Translations under genes and position numbers: made by a program | Assembly (NCBI GenBank): GCA_030427885.1 | Contig: JAUICM010000001.1 | Location: forward strand, 248,001 to 312,000 | Direction of reading: 5' to 3' | Length of the DNA stretch: 64,000 nucleotides | From: Rhodothermia bacterium | GTDB taxonomy: Bacteria; Bacteroidota; Rhodothermia; Balneolales; Balneolaceae | Shown here: in pieces, positions 9,990 to 18,934 of the stretch | How positions within the stretch are numbered: the first letter of the stretch is position 1 | How the letters are laid out: each line of letters starts with the position of its first letter | Notes under the pieces: generated by a model | Seen by the model: only the letters and a program-made list of their open reading frames with translations | Database searches by the model: none | What the model was told of the DNA's origin: nothing

Positions 9990-12329
9990 CTACCAGCCGA
10001 TCTTACCCCGGCTATTGTCCCGTAATAATTCGTTTTTGGTCTCCTCCGGATCCTCAGGCATTACAAAACCGGGAGGCGGAGTGAAGCCATCATAACTCCA
10101 GTAGGCATCGGGATCAGCAGTTACGTTGTTGATAAAGGTACCTACAATAGGTAGAGCTGTTCTGGCGCCCTGACCGATACTGGTTGGGTCATCCGGGAAA
10201 CGGATCTTGCGGTCTTCGCCGCCAACCCATGCACCCATCACAATATGCGGGGTCATAGCGATGAACCAGTTATCGGCAGCGTCATTAGTAGTACCGGTTT
10301 TACCTGCAATATCTTGTCTTACTCCATAAGTTCCTCTTAAGCGAACACCGGTTCCGTTATAACCTTCACCACCACGGATTACCCCACGCATCATATCCAC
10401 CATGATATATGCTGTTTCCGGGCTGATCACTTCCTGTTTGTAATCGGGGTGGTATTCTACGAGTACATTCCCTTCACGGTCTTCAATCCGGGTGATCGCA
10501 ATAGGATCGATATGAACACCGGCATTGGCAAAGGTCGTGTAAGCACTGGTCATCTCCAGTAATGAGGCTTCAGCTGTTCCCAACGCAAGGGATGGATACG
10601 CAGGTGTATTACTCATATCAACGCCCAGATTGGAAGCCATCTGTTTGATCTTGCGGGCAGCAGGGTCCAGTTCCCATAATTTATTAGTACCCGGATATCC
10701 TGCGATCTCAGGGAGTAAACGTACCGTAACATTATTCAAGCTTCTTGCAAGAGCCTGGCGCAATGGAACCATGATCGGTCCATCCGGAATATGGGGATCA
10801 GTCGGTGCCCAAACCTTGCCCTGTCTGTCATAATATTTGGTAGGATACTTGGAGAATTTGTGATAGGGTTTAAAACCGTTATCGATAGCTACAGCATATA
10901 CAAATGGTTTGAAAGTAGACCCTACCTGACGCCGGGATTGATACACGTGATCGTACTGAACACTGCCATAGTTTGAACCACCCACCCATGCGAGAATATT
11001 TCCGTTGCTTGGGTCAATTGCCACAAAGCCAGCTTCAAGACGGGTCTTTGTTTTCATTACTGAATCAACAAAAGCGGAATCTGCTTTCAGGCTGTCCAGG
11101 ACTACTTTACGGATTTTGGTATCATATTTCTGATACCCGTTTTTATATTCGTCTGTTTCTTCCAGGTAGCGGTCTTTGAACGTTGGATATTTCTCCCAGA
11201 GTTTATCCATATACATGCCACTTCCGGGAGTAGTCCATTCCCGCTCAAACTTATGCTGAATGGAGTCGATCTTAACACGAACAGCTTGCTCGGCATGCTT
11301 CTGCAGGCGGGAATCAATGGTAGTGTAGATAACCAGGCCATCTTTGAAGAGATCGTACCCATTTTCTTCGGCCCATTTACTCACTTTCTGACGCACATAT
11401 TCCCCAAAATAACGACTCACACGTCCTGCTTTTGAAGGAGGTTGGTAATCCAGGGCAATAGGTTCAGCCTGGAGTGCTTCCTTAGTATCTTGATCAAAAA
11501 AGCCCTGCTGCGACATCAGGTAGAGAACAATATTACGGCGCTCAGTAGATTTCTCAGGACGGATCCGGGGGTTGTACGCATAGATCGCATTTAATGAGCC
11601 TACAAGTGTAGCCGCTTCGGAGATAGTAAGGTCTTTTGCTGGTTTATTGAAATGTGTACGCGCTGCCGCTTCAATCCCATAAGCACTGTTTGGATATTCA
11701 ACAGTGTTGAGATACATCTCAATTATTTCCCGCTTGGTATAATTTCGTTCGATCTGAACAGCAGTGATCATTTCCTTGAACTTCCGTGAAATTGAAAATG
11801 CCAGTCCGATTTCTTTATACAGGTTCCGGGCCAATTGCTGACTCAGGGTCGAACCCCCTTGCGGATTACCGGTCAGTACATGGTAGGGGATGGCCAGGGT
11901 TCGAACCATATCAATTCCCCAGTGATCATAAAAACGACGATCCTCGGTGGCAACAAGAGCATTGATCACATTTGGGGAAATGTCGTCATAGCGAACCCAG
12001 GTTCTGTTCTCAGTAAAATATTTATCGAGGACCACGCCATCCCGGCTTCGGACTTCTGTAGCTATTGCAGTCTCGGGATTTTCAAGCTGCTCTATGGAAG
12101 GAAGTCCCTGAAAGAGATAATAGACATAACCTGCCACGAGGAGTAGAATAACTGCAGCAGTGCTACCCAGATACAAAAATACTCTTCCTTTCTCAGAACC
12201 GGATGATTTCTTAGGCGTGCTCTTTTTAGTTTTTCCTTTACCTTGTTTCTCAGCCAGGATCTGCTTTCGATACTCCGGATCGTTAAAATAACGGTGATGA
12301 TCTATGGGGTTGTTATCTGATTCGCTCAT
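9990..12329 (-). CDS. Bifunctional penicillin-binding protein 1A (class A PBP)
   Basis: 779 residues: a basic cytoplasmic N-terminus, one membrane anchor (about 50-73), then a GT51 glycosyltransferase with ATEDRRFYDHWGID (catalytic Glu129) and GGSTLSQQLARNLY. The transpeptidase domain follows, with STFK (Ser471), SLN (530-532) and KTGT (677-680). It polymerises lipid II and cross-links peptidoglycan at the inner-membrane outer face. The ATG overlaps the end of the lpxH-like gene by 4 bases, so the two are translationally coupled in an envelope-biogenesis operon with the polyprenyl synthase gene upstream. Confidence 0.95.
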   Translation of the reverse strand: MSESDNNPIDHHRYFNDPEYRKQILAEKQGKGKTKKSTPKKSSGSEKGRVFLYLGSTAAVILLLVAGYVYYLFQGLPSIEQLENPETAIATEVRSRDGVVLDKYFTENRTWVRYDDISPNVINALVATEDRRFYDHWGIDMVRTLAIPYHVLTGNPQGGSTLSQQLARNLYKEIGLAFSISRKFKEMITAVQIERNYTKREIIEMYLNTVEYPNSAYGIEAAARTHFNKPAKDLTISEAATLVGSLNAIYAYNPRIRPEKSTERRNIVLYLMSQQGFFDQDTKEALQAEPIALDYQPPSKAGRVSRYFGEYVRQKVSKWAEENGYDLFKDGLVIYTTIDSRLQKHAEQAVRVKIDSIQHKFEREWTTPGSGMYMDKLWEKYPTFKDRYLEETDEYKNGYQKYDTKIRKVVLDSLKADSAFVDSVMKTKTRLEAGFVAIDPSNGNILAWVGGSNYGSVQYDHVYQSRRQVGSTFKPFVYAVAIDNGFKPYHKFSKYPTKYYDRQGKVWAPTDPHIPDGPIMVPLRQALARSLNNVTVRLLPEIAGYPGTNKLWELDPAARKIKQMASNLGVDMSNTPAYPSLALGTAEASLLEMTSAYTTFANAGVHIDPIAITRIEDREGNVLVEYHPDYKQEVISPETAYIMVDMMRGVIRGGEGYNGTGVRLRGTYGVRQDIAGKTGTTNDAADNWFIAMTPHIVMGAWVGGEDRKIRFPDDPTSIGQGARTALPIVGTFINNVTADPDAYWSYDGFTPPPGFVMPEDPEETKNELLRDNSRGKIGW

Positions 12330-13105
12330 ACTTTGATGCTGTTATCACTGAAAGGTACAAATTCCCTTGCTTTTCCGTGCCATATAACGAGATCTAAACC
12401 ACTTTCATTATATCTCACCATTGTACTATGACCAAAAAAAGTTCCCAGATTTATATACGTTCCCTGAGGAAATGTTTCCGAACGTGGAATATGATCGTGA
12501 CCGGAGAGCACAAAGTCCAGATCCATCTGCTTTAATATCCTTTCAGCGTGAGCGGATAATGGCTTTGGATTCAGATAATTTCTTTTGCGGGTGAGATCGG
12601 AGAATCCCTTCATAAGCCCAAGTCCTGATTTGGGAGGGAGAAGATTCTGGTAGATCTTAATGAAGCTTTTATTTCTCAGCATCCGGTGGAAGAGAGGGCG
12701 TGTGAAGTTTCCTTTCATATCGAAGAAACCATCGCCGTGCAGAAGCAAGATCTTTTTACCACCTAGTTCAATGATCCGGTATTCAGTTTCCACATCAAAG
12801 CCAAGTTTTTCAAAATAACCAAAAGTCCAGTTATCGTGATTACCGGTTATGAACAAGGCGGGAGTGATCTTTGAGTTGTATTCTTTTAATTTCTCCACAA
12901 CAGCCGGACCAATAACTGGAACGAAATCCCGCTTAGGGTACTCCATCCAGTAATCAAAGAGATCGCCCAGAATATATAGTTTGCTATTATTATTGATCGC
13001 ATAGTCGATCAATGCGATCATCCGCTCTTCAATTTCTTTTTTCTGATCTCCTGAAAATGCGCCAAGGTGGATGTCTGAGATGAATAGGTGCTCTTTAAAA
13101 GGCAT
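12326..13105 (-). CDS. lpxH: UDP-2,3-diacylglucosamine diphosphatase-like metallophosphoesterase (LpxH-type)
   Basis: 259 residues of calcineurin-like phosphoesterase. The metal-binding blocks occur in order: SDIHLG (10-15), GDLFDYW (47-53), GNHDNW (88-93), HGDG (123-126) and SGHDH (201-205). LpxH cleaves UDP-2,3-diacylglucosamine to lipid X in lipid A synthesis at the inner membrane's cytoplasmic side. This member has the DIHLG and GDLFDYW variants usual in Bacteroidota homologues, some of which are annotated LpxH2 or only as UDP-diacylglucosamine diphosphatase family. It lies between polyprenyl synthase (5-bp gap) and PBP1A (4-bp overlap), which supports an envelope role. Confidence 0.8.
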   Translation of the reverse strand: MPFKEHLFISDIHLGAFSGDQKKEIEERMIALIDYAINNNSKLYILGDLFDYWMEYPKRDFVPVIGPAVVEKLKEYNSKITPALFITGNHDNWTFGYFEKLGFDVETEYRIIELGGKKILLLHGDGFFDMKGNFTRPLFHRMLRNKSFIKIYQNLLPPKSGLGLMKGFSDLTRKRNYLNPKPLSAHAERILKQMDLDFVLSGHDHIPRSETFPQGTYINLGTFFGHSTMVRYNESGLDLVIWHGKAREFVPFSDNSIKV

Positions 13106-13110
13106 CTGTA

Positions 13111-14130
13111 TTATTTTTTCCTGGTGATAATGAAATGAATGAGGTCTACGAAATCCTGCTTGGCGTTAGAATCAGGTATTTTTTCAAGATCTTCGATGGC
13201 TTTATTGGCATACTGATACATGATGGTCTTGGCGTGTTCCATTCCCCCTGATTTATGAACGAAGTCCACGATCTCGTCAATGTCTCTGGTTTTCTTCTTT
13301 CTTTTCTTCATCAGTGAACGAATCCGGGAAGATTCTTTCTTTGAGGCGTTTTCCAGAGCTTTGATAAGTGGGAGAGTTACCTTTCTTTCCTGGATATCAT
13401 TACGGGTGGGTTTTCCCACATCCGCCATACCATAATCGAAGAGGTCATCCCGTATCTGGAAAGCAATACCCACACCCATTCCTATATCGTAAAGTAATTT
13501 ATGCATTTCCGGGTTATCAGTAGCTGAGACTGCTCCACACTCGCAACAGGTGGCTATCAGACTGGCGGTCTTCTCGGATATGATCTGAAAATATCGTTCC
13601 TCAGTCATATTGAAGAGTCCGGCCGTCTTAAGTTGACGAAGCTCACCCTCACTCATCATCTGTACTGCTTTCGACTGAACCTCCAGTAACTGGTACTCTT
13701 TATTTTCAAGGGCGATCAGTAATCCTTTTGAGAGCAGGAAATCCCCAAGTAACACACCTGCCTTATTCTTCCATATCTTATTGATACTCACAAAACCTCT
13801 TCTTGAATTAGCATCATCAACCACATCATCATGAATGAGAGTGGCTGTGTGCAACAACTCGATCATAGTGGCAGCCACATGACTTCGGTTATTGACTCCA
13901 CCAAACAAATTCGCGCTCATGAAAACCAGGGTAGGGCGTAATTCCTTTCCCTTTTGTTTGAGTAGATATCGAACAATCTGGTCGAGCAGGAAAACATCGG
14001 ACCGGATCGTATCTTTAAAAAAGCTTCTAAATTCTTTTAAATGTGCAGATACAGGGCCTGTAATTTCCTCAAGAGATTTTCTTGTGACTGTTTCAGAATT
14101 AATTCTTTGCAAATGAAGGGGTTCGGTCAT
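13111..14130 (-). CDS. Polyprenyl diphosphate synthase (IspA/IspB family, trans-type)
   Basis: About 339 residues. Both aspartate-rich motifs are present: DDVVD (near 101) in LIHDDVVDDANSRRG and DDLFD (near 228) in FQIRDD. GKELRPTLV near the N-terminus binds isopentenyl diphosphate. The enzyme chains isoprene units onto an allylic primer to give a long-chain polyprenyl diphosphate for menaquinone side chains or a related lipid; chain length cannot be read safely from the sequence. The ATG at 14130 is preferred over an upstream TTG. It heads the minus-strand operon with the LpxH-like gene and PBP1A, and is divergent from pfkA. Confidence 0.9.
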   Translation of the reverse strand: MTEPLHLQRINSETVTRKSLEEITGPVSAHLKEFRSFFKDTIRSDVFLLDQIVRYLLKQKGKELRPTLVFMSANLFGGVNNRSHVAATMIELLHTATLIHDDVVDDANSRRGFVSINKIWKNKAGVLLGDFLLSKGLLIALENKEYQLLEVQSKAVQMMSEGELRQLKTAGLFNMTEERYFQIISEKTASLIATCCECGAVSATDNPEMHKLLYDIGMGVGIAFQIRDDLFDYGMADVGKPTRNDIQERKVTLPLIKALENASKKESSRIRSLMKKRKKKTRDIDEIVDFVHKSGGMEHAKTIMYQYANKAIEDLEKIPDSNAKQDFVDLIHFIITRKK

Positions 14131-14230
14131 CAAAAGTGTTCAAATTTTCTTAAACTTCGCTGCCTTCGAATTTAGTTAATATCCAGAATAAATATTTGAA
14201 GGTTATTACTCACTCAACCACGCGAAATTT

Positions 14231-15220
14231 ATGATAGAACCAGTGTCAGATATTAAGACTATTGCAGTATTAACAAGTGGAGGTGACTCTCCGGGTATGA
14301 ATGCAGCTGTAAGAGCAGTTGTTAGAACTGCCGCAGCATTTGGGGTGGAAGTGTACGGGATCTACCACGGGTACCAGGGCCTTATTGAAGGAGAGTTTGA
14401 TATTATGACCACACATACTGTTTCCAATATTATCCAAAGAGGGGGAACGGTACTTAAATCTGCGAGATCAGAAGAATTCAGAACAAAAGAAGGAAGGGCA
14501 AAAGGAGCCAAACAGCTTCAGGATAGAAATATTGATGCCCTTGTATGTATTGGTGGTGACGGTACTTTCACCGGAGCAAATATTCTAAGCACAGAGCATG
14601 GAATAAATGTAGTGGGAATTCCTGCCACTATTGATAATGATATAATCGGAACTGATGAGACCATCGGGTATGATACTGCACTTAACACAGCACTTGATGC
14701 AATTGATAAGATCCGGGATACAGCCGATGCTCACGAACGAATGTTCCTGGTGGAGGTGATGGGACGCGATGCCGGATTCATTGCTTTGGAAACAGCCATT
14801 GCGACAGGAGCGGAAATGGCCCTTCTTCCCGAGGAATTGACAGACGTTAAAGAGATCAAATCTCAGCTTAAGAATATGCTAAAGGAACAGAAGCGCAGTA
14901 GTTTGATCATTGTAGCAGAGGGTGATGAAACCGGTGGAGCGCTTAAACTGGCTGAAAATATAAAAGACGATTTCAAACAGTATGATATGAGAGTGTGTAT
15001 TCTCGGTCATATTCAGAGAGGTGGAGCTCCTTCAGCACATGATAGAGTGCTTGCCAGCAGGCTTGGTGCTTCGGCCGTAAAAGTATTACTCGAAGGCCAT
15101 AGTGAGATCATGGTGGGAATCGTGAACAACGCGCTTAAGATAACTCCATTACGAGTAGCTGTTTCTAAGAAGAAGCAACTGGATTATGCACTCGTTGAAC
15201 TAGCAAAAGTACTGAGATAG
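14231..15220 (+). CDS. pfkA: ATP-dependent 6-phosphofructokinase
   Basis: 329 residues with the full PfkA signature set: LTSGGDSPGMNAAVRAVVR at the N-terminus, CIGGDGTFTGA for nucleotide binding, PATIDNDIIGTDETIGYDTA carrying the catalytic Asp, VEVMGRDAGFIAL, and ILGHIQRGGAPSAHDR. The Gly in GGDGT suggests ATP rather than PPi use (PPi enzymes usually have Asp there). It phosphorylates fructose 6-phosphate in glycolysis. pgi begins two bases after its stop, giving a tight glycolytic pair. Confidence 0.96.
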   Translation: MIEPVSDIKTIAVLTSGGDSPGMNAAVRAVVRTAAAFGVEVYGIYHGYQGLIEGEFDIMTTHTVSNIIQRGGTVLKSARSEEFRTKEGRAKGAKQLQDRNIDALVCIGGDGTFTGANILSTEHGINVVGIPATIDNDIIGTDETIGYDTALNTALDAIDKIRDTADAHERMFLVEVMGRDAGFIALETAIATGAEMALLPEELTDVKEIKSQLKNMLKEQKRSSLIIVAEGDETGGALKLAENIKDDFKQYDMRVCILGHIQRGGAPSAHDRVLASRLGASAVKVLLEGHSEIMVGIVNNALKITPLRVAVSKKKQLDYALVELAKVLR

Positions 15221-15222
15221 AT

Positions 15223-16512
15223 ATGATTAATTGTGATATTAGAATTGCCCGGTCTTTTTTATCAGATGAAACCTACATCAGGTCTAGAACAAGAGCTGAT
15301 ATCGGACTGGAACAACTTAAAACCAAAACAGGGCCCGGATCAGAATGGCTGGGTTGGAGAGATTTACTGGCTAAACCCAATGACGCTGAACTTCAATCTG
15401 TTGAAGAAGTTGCTAAAGATATCAGAACCAATGCCGATATATTTATCGTGTGTGGTATTGGAGGTTCATACCTGGGGGCGAAAGCTGTTATAGATGCTTT
15501 GAGTTCCCACTTTGGCTCCAAAGGACCTGAGATCGTTTATGCTGGACATAATATGAGCGGGAAGTACCTGAAAGAACTGGTAGAGTACATAAAAGCCCCT
15601 AAGGCTGATGGTTCTGTAAAAAGTGTGTACCTGAATGTGATCTCTAAGTCAGGCTCTACTCTGGAAACAGCACTGGCATTCAGAACATTGCGTTCAGTAT
15701 TCAATGAATTATATGGAGAGGACGCGACTGAAAGGATCATTTGCACCACAAGTAAAGAAGGAGGTATCCTTAATGCGCTCATTGATCAGAAGGGATATCG
15801 AAAGTTTGTGATACCGGGTGATGTGGGTGGAAGGTTTTCAGTACTTACCCCGGTTGGACTATTACCAATTGCTGTTGCGGGAATTGATATCAAAACATTG
15901 TTCTATGGGGCTGTTGAGGCTTATAATACCTACGAAGACGATGCAGAGGATATTCTGGAATACGCAGCCTTGCGAAATGCTCTTCACGAAACAGGTAAGA
16001 CCATTGATGTATTTGCCTGTTTTGAGCCTGAGTTGAAATCACTGGGTGGATGGATACAGCAACTATTGGGTGAAAGTGAAGGAAAAGAGGGGCAGGGTAT
16101 TTTTCCAACAGTTGCTTCCTACTCAACCGACTTACATAGTTTGGGACAATTCATACAGCAAGGTCAGCGCAGCCTCATGGAAACGTTTATTATTGTAGAG
16201 AAGCCATTTTGTGATCTTACTGTAACAGAAATTCCGGGCGATGACGACAAATTGAATTACCTGGCCGGAAGATCTTTCCACGATATCAATACCAAAGCCA
16301 GGGAAGGAACAACCGAAGCACACCAGGATGGTAATGTACCAATAGTTAATATTACTATTGAAGCTCTGAACGAACAGAATATCGGAGCACTGATCTACTT
16401 CTTTGAGCTTTTAACCGGTGTTTTTGTGTACAGTCTCGGAATTAATCCTTTTAACCAACCGGGAGTTGAAGATTACAAAAAAGCGATGTACCGTCTTTTA
16501 GGAAAAGAATAA
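15223..16512 (+). CDS. pgi: Glucose-6-phosphate isomerase
   Basis: 429 residues, the short bacterial class. Visible motifs are FIVCGIGGSYLGAKAV, VISKSGSTLETALAFR (sugar-phosphate binding), GGRFSVLTPVGLLPIAVAG and QQLLGESEGKEG with the catalytic-Glu region. It interconverts glucose 6-phosphate and fructose 6-phosphate, the substrate of the adjacent PfkA. The ATG at 15223 follows the pfkA stop with a 2-bp gap. A deoxynucleoside kinase gene follows 15 bp downstream and is probably in the same transcript. Confidence 0.96.
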   Translation: MINCDIRIARSFLSDETYIRSRTRADIGLEQLKTKTGPGSEWLGWRDLLAKPNDAELQSVEEVAKDIRTNADIFIVCGIGGSYLGAKAVIDALSSHFGSKGPEIVYAGHNMSGKYLKELVEYIKAPKADGSVKSVYLNVISKSGSTLETALAFRTLRSVFNELYGEDATERIICTTSKEGGILNALIDQKGYRKFVIPGDVGGRFSVLTPVGLLPIAVAGIDIKTLFYGAVEAYNTYEDDAEDILEYAALRNALHETGKTIDVFACFEPELKSLGGWIQQLLGESEGKEGQGIFPTVASYSTDLHSLGQFIQQGQRSLMETFIIVEKPFCDLTVTEIPGDDDKLNYLAGRSFHDINTKAREGTTEAHQDGNVPIVNITIEALNEQNIGALIYFFELLTGVFVYSLGINPFNQPGVEDYKKAMYRLLGKE

Positions 16513-16527
16513 ACTCAGCAGTTAGTA

Positions 16528-17163
16528 GTGCAAGAAGAAAATAAATCAAAATACATCGCAGTAGCAGGGAATATCGGGGCGGGGAAGTCTTCCTTAACGG
16601 GATTACTTTCAAAGCACTTCAAATGGGAAGCCTTTTATGAATCGGTGGATGATAATCCATATCTCGCCGATTTCTATGAAGACATGCTTCGCTGGAGTTT
16701 CAACCTTCAGATCTATTTCCTCTCAAGCCGGTTCAGGCACCAGAAAGAAATGCTTGGCCAGCAGATAAGTCTCATTCAGGATCGAACCATTTATGAGGAT
16801 GTAGAGATCTTCGCAAAGAACCTTCATGAAATGAACCTTATGAGTGACCGGGATTTCGCGAACTATGAAGCCCTGTTTCACGAAATGAGTCATTACCTCA
16901 GGCCACCAGATCTGCTTATCTATCTTCGCGCACAGGTTCCTACATTGGTGAGACAAATTCAGCAACGGGGCAGAGATTATGAGAACACCATCAGGATCGA
17001 TTACCTGGAAAGACTGAACCGATTATATGAAGATTGGATAGACCGATATCCCCACGAAAAGCTCATAATTGATACCGACGACCTCGATTTTGTGAACGAT
17101 CCGGAAGATCTTGGTAAAATTATAGGCCTGGTTGAGCAACGACTTTACGGCTTGTTTAATTGA
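16528..17163 (+). CDS. Deoxynucleoside kinase (dAK/dGK/dCK family)
   Basis: 211 residues starting at a GTG; no ATG start exists before the P-loop. The P-loop is GNIGAGKSS at 14-22. Other family marks are YESVDDNPYLADFY, QDRTIYEDVEIFAKNL (the DRS-like motif has Thr) and LRAQVPTLVRQIQQRGRDYE for the lid region. Enzymes of this family phosphorylate deoxyadenosine, deoxyguanosine or deoxycytidine to salvage deoxynucleosides; the substrate is not certain here. It closes the pfkA-pgi unit, 53 bp before the DUF177 gene. Confidence 0.9.
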   Translation: MQEENKSKYIAVAGNIGAGKSSLTGLLSKHFKWEAFYESVDDNPYLADFYEDMLRWSFNLQIYFLSSRFRHQKEMLGQQISLIQDRTIYEDVEIFAKNLHEMNLMSDRDFANYEALFHEMSHYLRPPDLLIYLRAQVPTLVRQIQQRGRDYENTIRIDYLERLNRLYEDWIDRYPHEKLIIDTDDLDFVNDPEDLGKIIGLVEQRLYGLFN

Positions 17164-17194
17164 TTGTACCGCAAGCGTATTATCCTTATCTTTG
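17163..17194 (+). promoter_or_regulatory. Bacteroidota-type promoter of the DUF177-rpmF-fatty-acid cluster
   Basis: ATTG (17163-17166), a 20-bp spacer and TATCTTTG (17187-17194) match the Bacteroidota sigma-factor consensus and duplicate the arrangement before atpD. It lies in the 53-bp gap after the deoxynucleoside kinase gene and should drive the genes from 17217 onward. Confidence 0.65.
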
Positions 17195-17216
17195 TTAGCT
17201 GTTAAGGAGACTATAC

Positions 17217-17726
17217 ATGTTTACGTTTAAGATCTTTGAAATTCCTGAAGGAAAAAGTGAAAGAAAACTCGATTTGGGTCCGGATGATCTGGACCTTGGA
17301 GAAGTTTCTCTCAAAGAGGGGACTATAGATATCGAGTTCGATCGATCACTTCATTTTATACGTGCAAAATTGAAGTTCGACATTACTGTTGAGCTTCTGT
17401 GCGACCGCTCTCTGGATGCATTCGACTTTGAGGTTAAACAAGACTATGAGGTTTTGTTTAAAAGTGAGAAAGTTGAAGAATCAGCTGATGAGAACGGAGC
17501 AATCAGGAATATTGATGTAGCATCAAAACAAATAGACATCGAACAGGACGTACTTGATACGATCCTGGTTAGTCTTCCGGCAAAGAAATTACATCCCCGG
17601 TTCTTGGATGAGAATGGTGATCCGATTGAGTTTCTGAATGAGAAGTTCGGAAATACTCAGGATGAGGACGCTGATGGCGAGGCCATTGATCCGAGGTGGG
17701 AAGCATTGAAAGAATTAAAGAAATAA
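17217..17726 (+). CDS. DUF177 (YceD) family protein
   Basis: A 169-residue acidic cytoplasmic protein with the YceD/DUF177 pattern: an N-terminal LDLGPDDLDLGEVSLKEG strand set, FDITVELLCDRSLDAFDFEV in place of the usual CxRCL motif (one Cys only), and the C-terminal DPRWEALKELKK, which is the family's typical ending. The family sits next to rpmF in most bacteria and is linked to 23S rRNA/ribosome assembly (plant homologues act in 23S rRNA accumulation). The place here, 16 bp before rpmF, is the standard one. Confidence 0.88.
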   Translation: MFTFKIFEIPEGKSERKLDLGPDDLDLGEVSLKEGTIDIEFDRSLHFIRAKLKFDITVELLCDRSLDAFDFEVKQDYEVLFKSEKVEESADENGAIRNIDVASKQIDIEQDVLDTILVSLPAKKLHPRFLDENGDPIEFLNEKFGNTQDEDADGEAIDPRWEALKELKK

Positions 17727-17742
17727 ATACTAAGGTAGATTA

Positions 17743-17922
17743 ATGGCACATCCAAAAAGGAAAACATCTAAAGCCCGTAGAGATAAAAGACGTTCTCATC
17801 ACGCTATCGCAGACGTTACTTTAGCAAAATGCTCAAACTGCGGTGCTCTGCATAAGTATCACCATGCCTGCCCTGAGTGCGGGTACTACAGAGGTCGTCA
17901 GGTAGTTAACGTAGCTAACTAA
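17743..17922 (+). CDS. rpmF: 50S ribosomal protein L32
   Basis: A 59-residue gene starting MAHPKRKTSKARRDKRRSHH. It contains a complete zinc ribbon with the Cys pairs CSNC and CPEC separated by about 12 residues, ending GYYRGRQVVNVAN. L32 is a structural protein of the large ribosomal subunit. The neighbours DUF177 upstream and plsX 13 bp downstream form the conserved DUF177-rpmF-plsX-fab order. Both basic N-terminus and ribbon are intact. Confidence 0.97.
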   Translation: MAHPKRKTSKARRDKRRSHHAIADVTLAKCSNCGALHKYHHACPECGYYRGRQVVNVAN

Positions 17923-17935
17923 ATCCGGACGGCAC

Positions 17936-18919
17936 ATGATTGTTGCAGTAGATGCGGCTGGTGGTGATTATTTCCCAAAGAATCCCGTTGAGGGAGCTCT
18001 TCAGGCAATAGCCGAAGACAGTTCCCTTACGGTTATTCTGGTTGGTCAGGAAGATCCGATCAGGGAGGTACTCTCAGCTCACGATTATGACGAGAAAAGG
18101 GTGATAGTACAACACGCCCCTCAGATCATCGGAATGGAAGAATCTCCGGCAAATGCAGTAAAGAATAAACAACAATCATCTATAGTTATCGGGCTTGGCA
18201 TGCATAAAGCGGGCAAGTGCGATGCTTTTATCAGCGCTGGTAACACCGGCGCTTTACTCGCAGCTTCCACATTTATTCTGGGAAGACTTAAAGGAGTATT
18301 ACGTCCAACCATTGCAGCACTATATCCAACCGTTAAAGGTCCAAGACTTCTAGTTGATGCGGGTGCGAATCTGGAATTAACTCCTGAAATGGCCTTTCAG
18401 TTTGGTAAAATGGGGCAGATCTTTTCAGAACAGATCCTGAATATTGAAAATCCTACAGTAGGGTTGATTAATGTTGGTGAAGAAGACGAGAAAGGAACTG
18501 ACGAGCTGAAAGAAATTCACAAACATCTGAAATCTCTCTCGGGTTTTATTGGGAATATAGAGGGGAGAGATATTCTGCCAGCTAAAGCTGATATCTTTTT
18601 AACTGACGGGTTGATCGGGAACATTGTTCTCAAATTCGGAGAATCTATTCCCGGAGTACTTATGCAGTTGGTTCAGTCAGCGGTACAGAAACTTGATATG
18701 GATCAGGATCAGGTACTGGCAGTACAGAAAATTCTTAAAACTGCGATGAGTTCATTCAACTACGAGACCATTGGCGGAATTCCATTCCTTGGAGTTAATG
18801 GGGTTAGTCTTGTTGGACACGGAGGAAGTTCTCCGCTCGCAATTAAAAATATGATTAAAGCAGCCGTTAATTGCGTTGAAAGCGATGTTAATGGTAAAAT
18901 CGTAGCATCTCTAAATTGA
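17936..18919 (+). CDS. plsX: Phosphate acyltransferase
   Basis: 327 residues. VDAAGGDYFPKNPVEGA near the N-terminus, SAGNTGALLAAS in the centre, LVDAGAN, and LVGHGGSSPLAIKNMI near the C-terminus are PlsX hallmarks. The enzyme makes acyl-phosphate from acyl-ACP and so links fatty-acid synthesis to phospholipid synthesis at the membrane surface. It is followed 15 bp later by fabH. Confidence 0.96.
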   Translation: MIVAVDAAGGDYFPKNPVEGALQAIAEDSSLTVILVGQEDPIREVLSAHDYDEKRVIVQHAPQIIGMEESPANAVKNKQQSSIVIGLGMHKAGKCDAFISAGNTGALLAASTFILGRLKGVLRPTIAALYPTVKGPRLLVDAGANLELTPEMAFQFGKMGQIFSEQILNIENPTVGLINVGEEDEKGTDELKEIHKHLKSLSGFIGNIEGRDILPAKADIFLTDGLIGNIVLKFGESIPGVLMQLVQSAVQKLDMDQDQVLAVQKILKTAMSSFNYETIGGIPFLGVNGVSLVGHGGSSPLAIKNMIKAAVNCVESDVNGKIVASLN

Positions 18920-18934
18920 TCTGAAAATTCCCTT

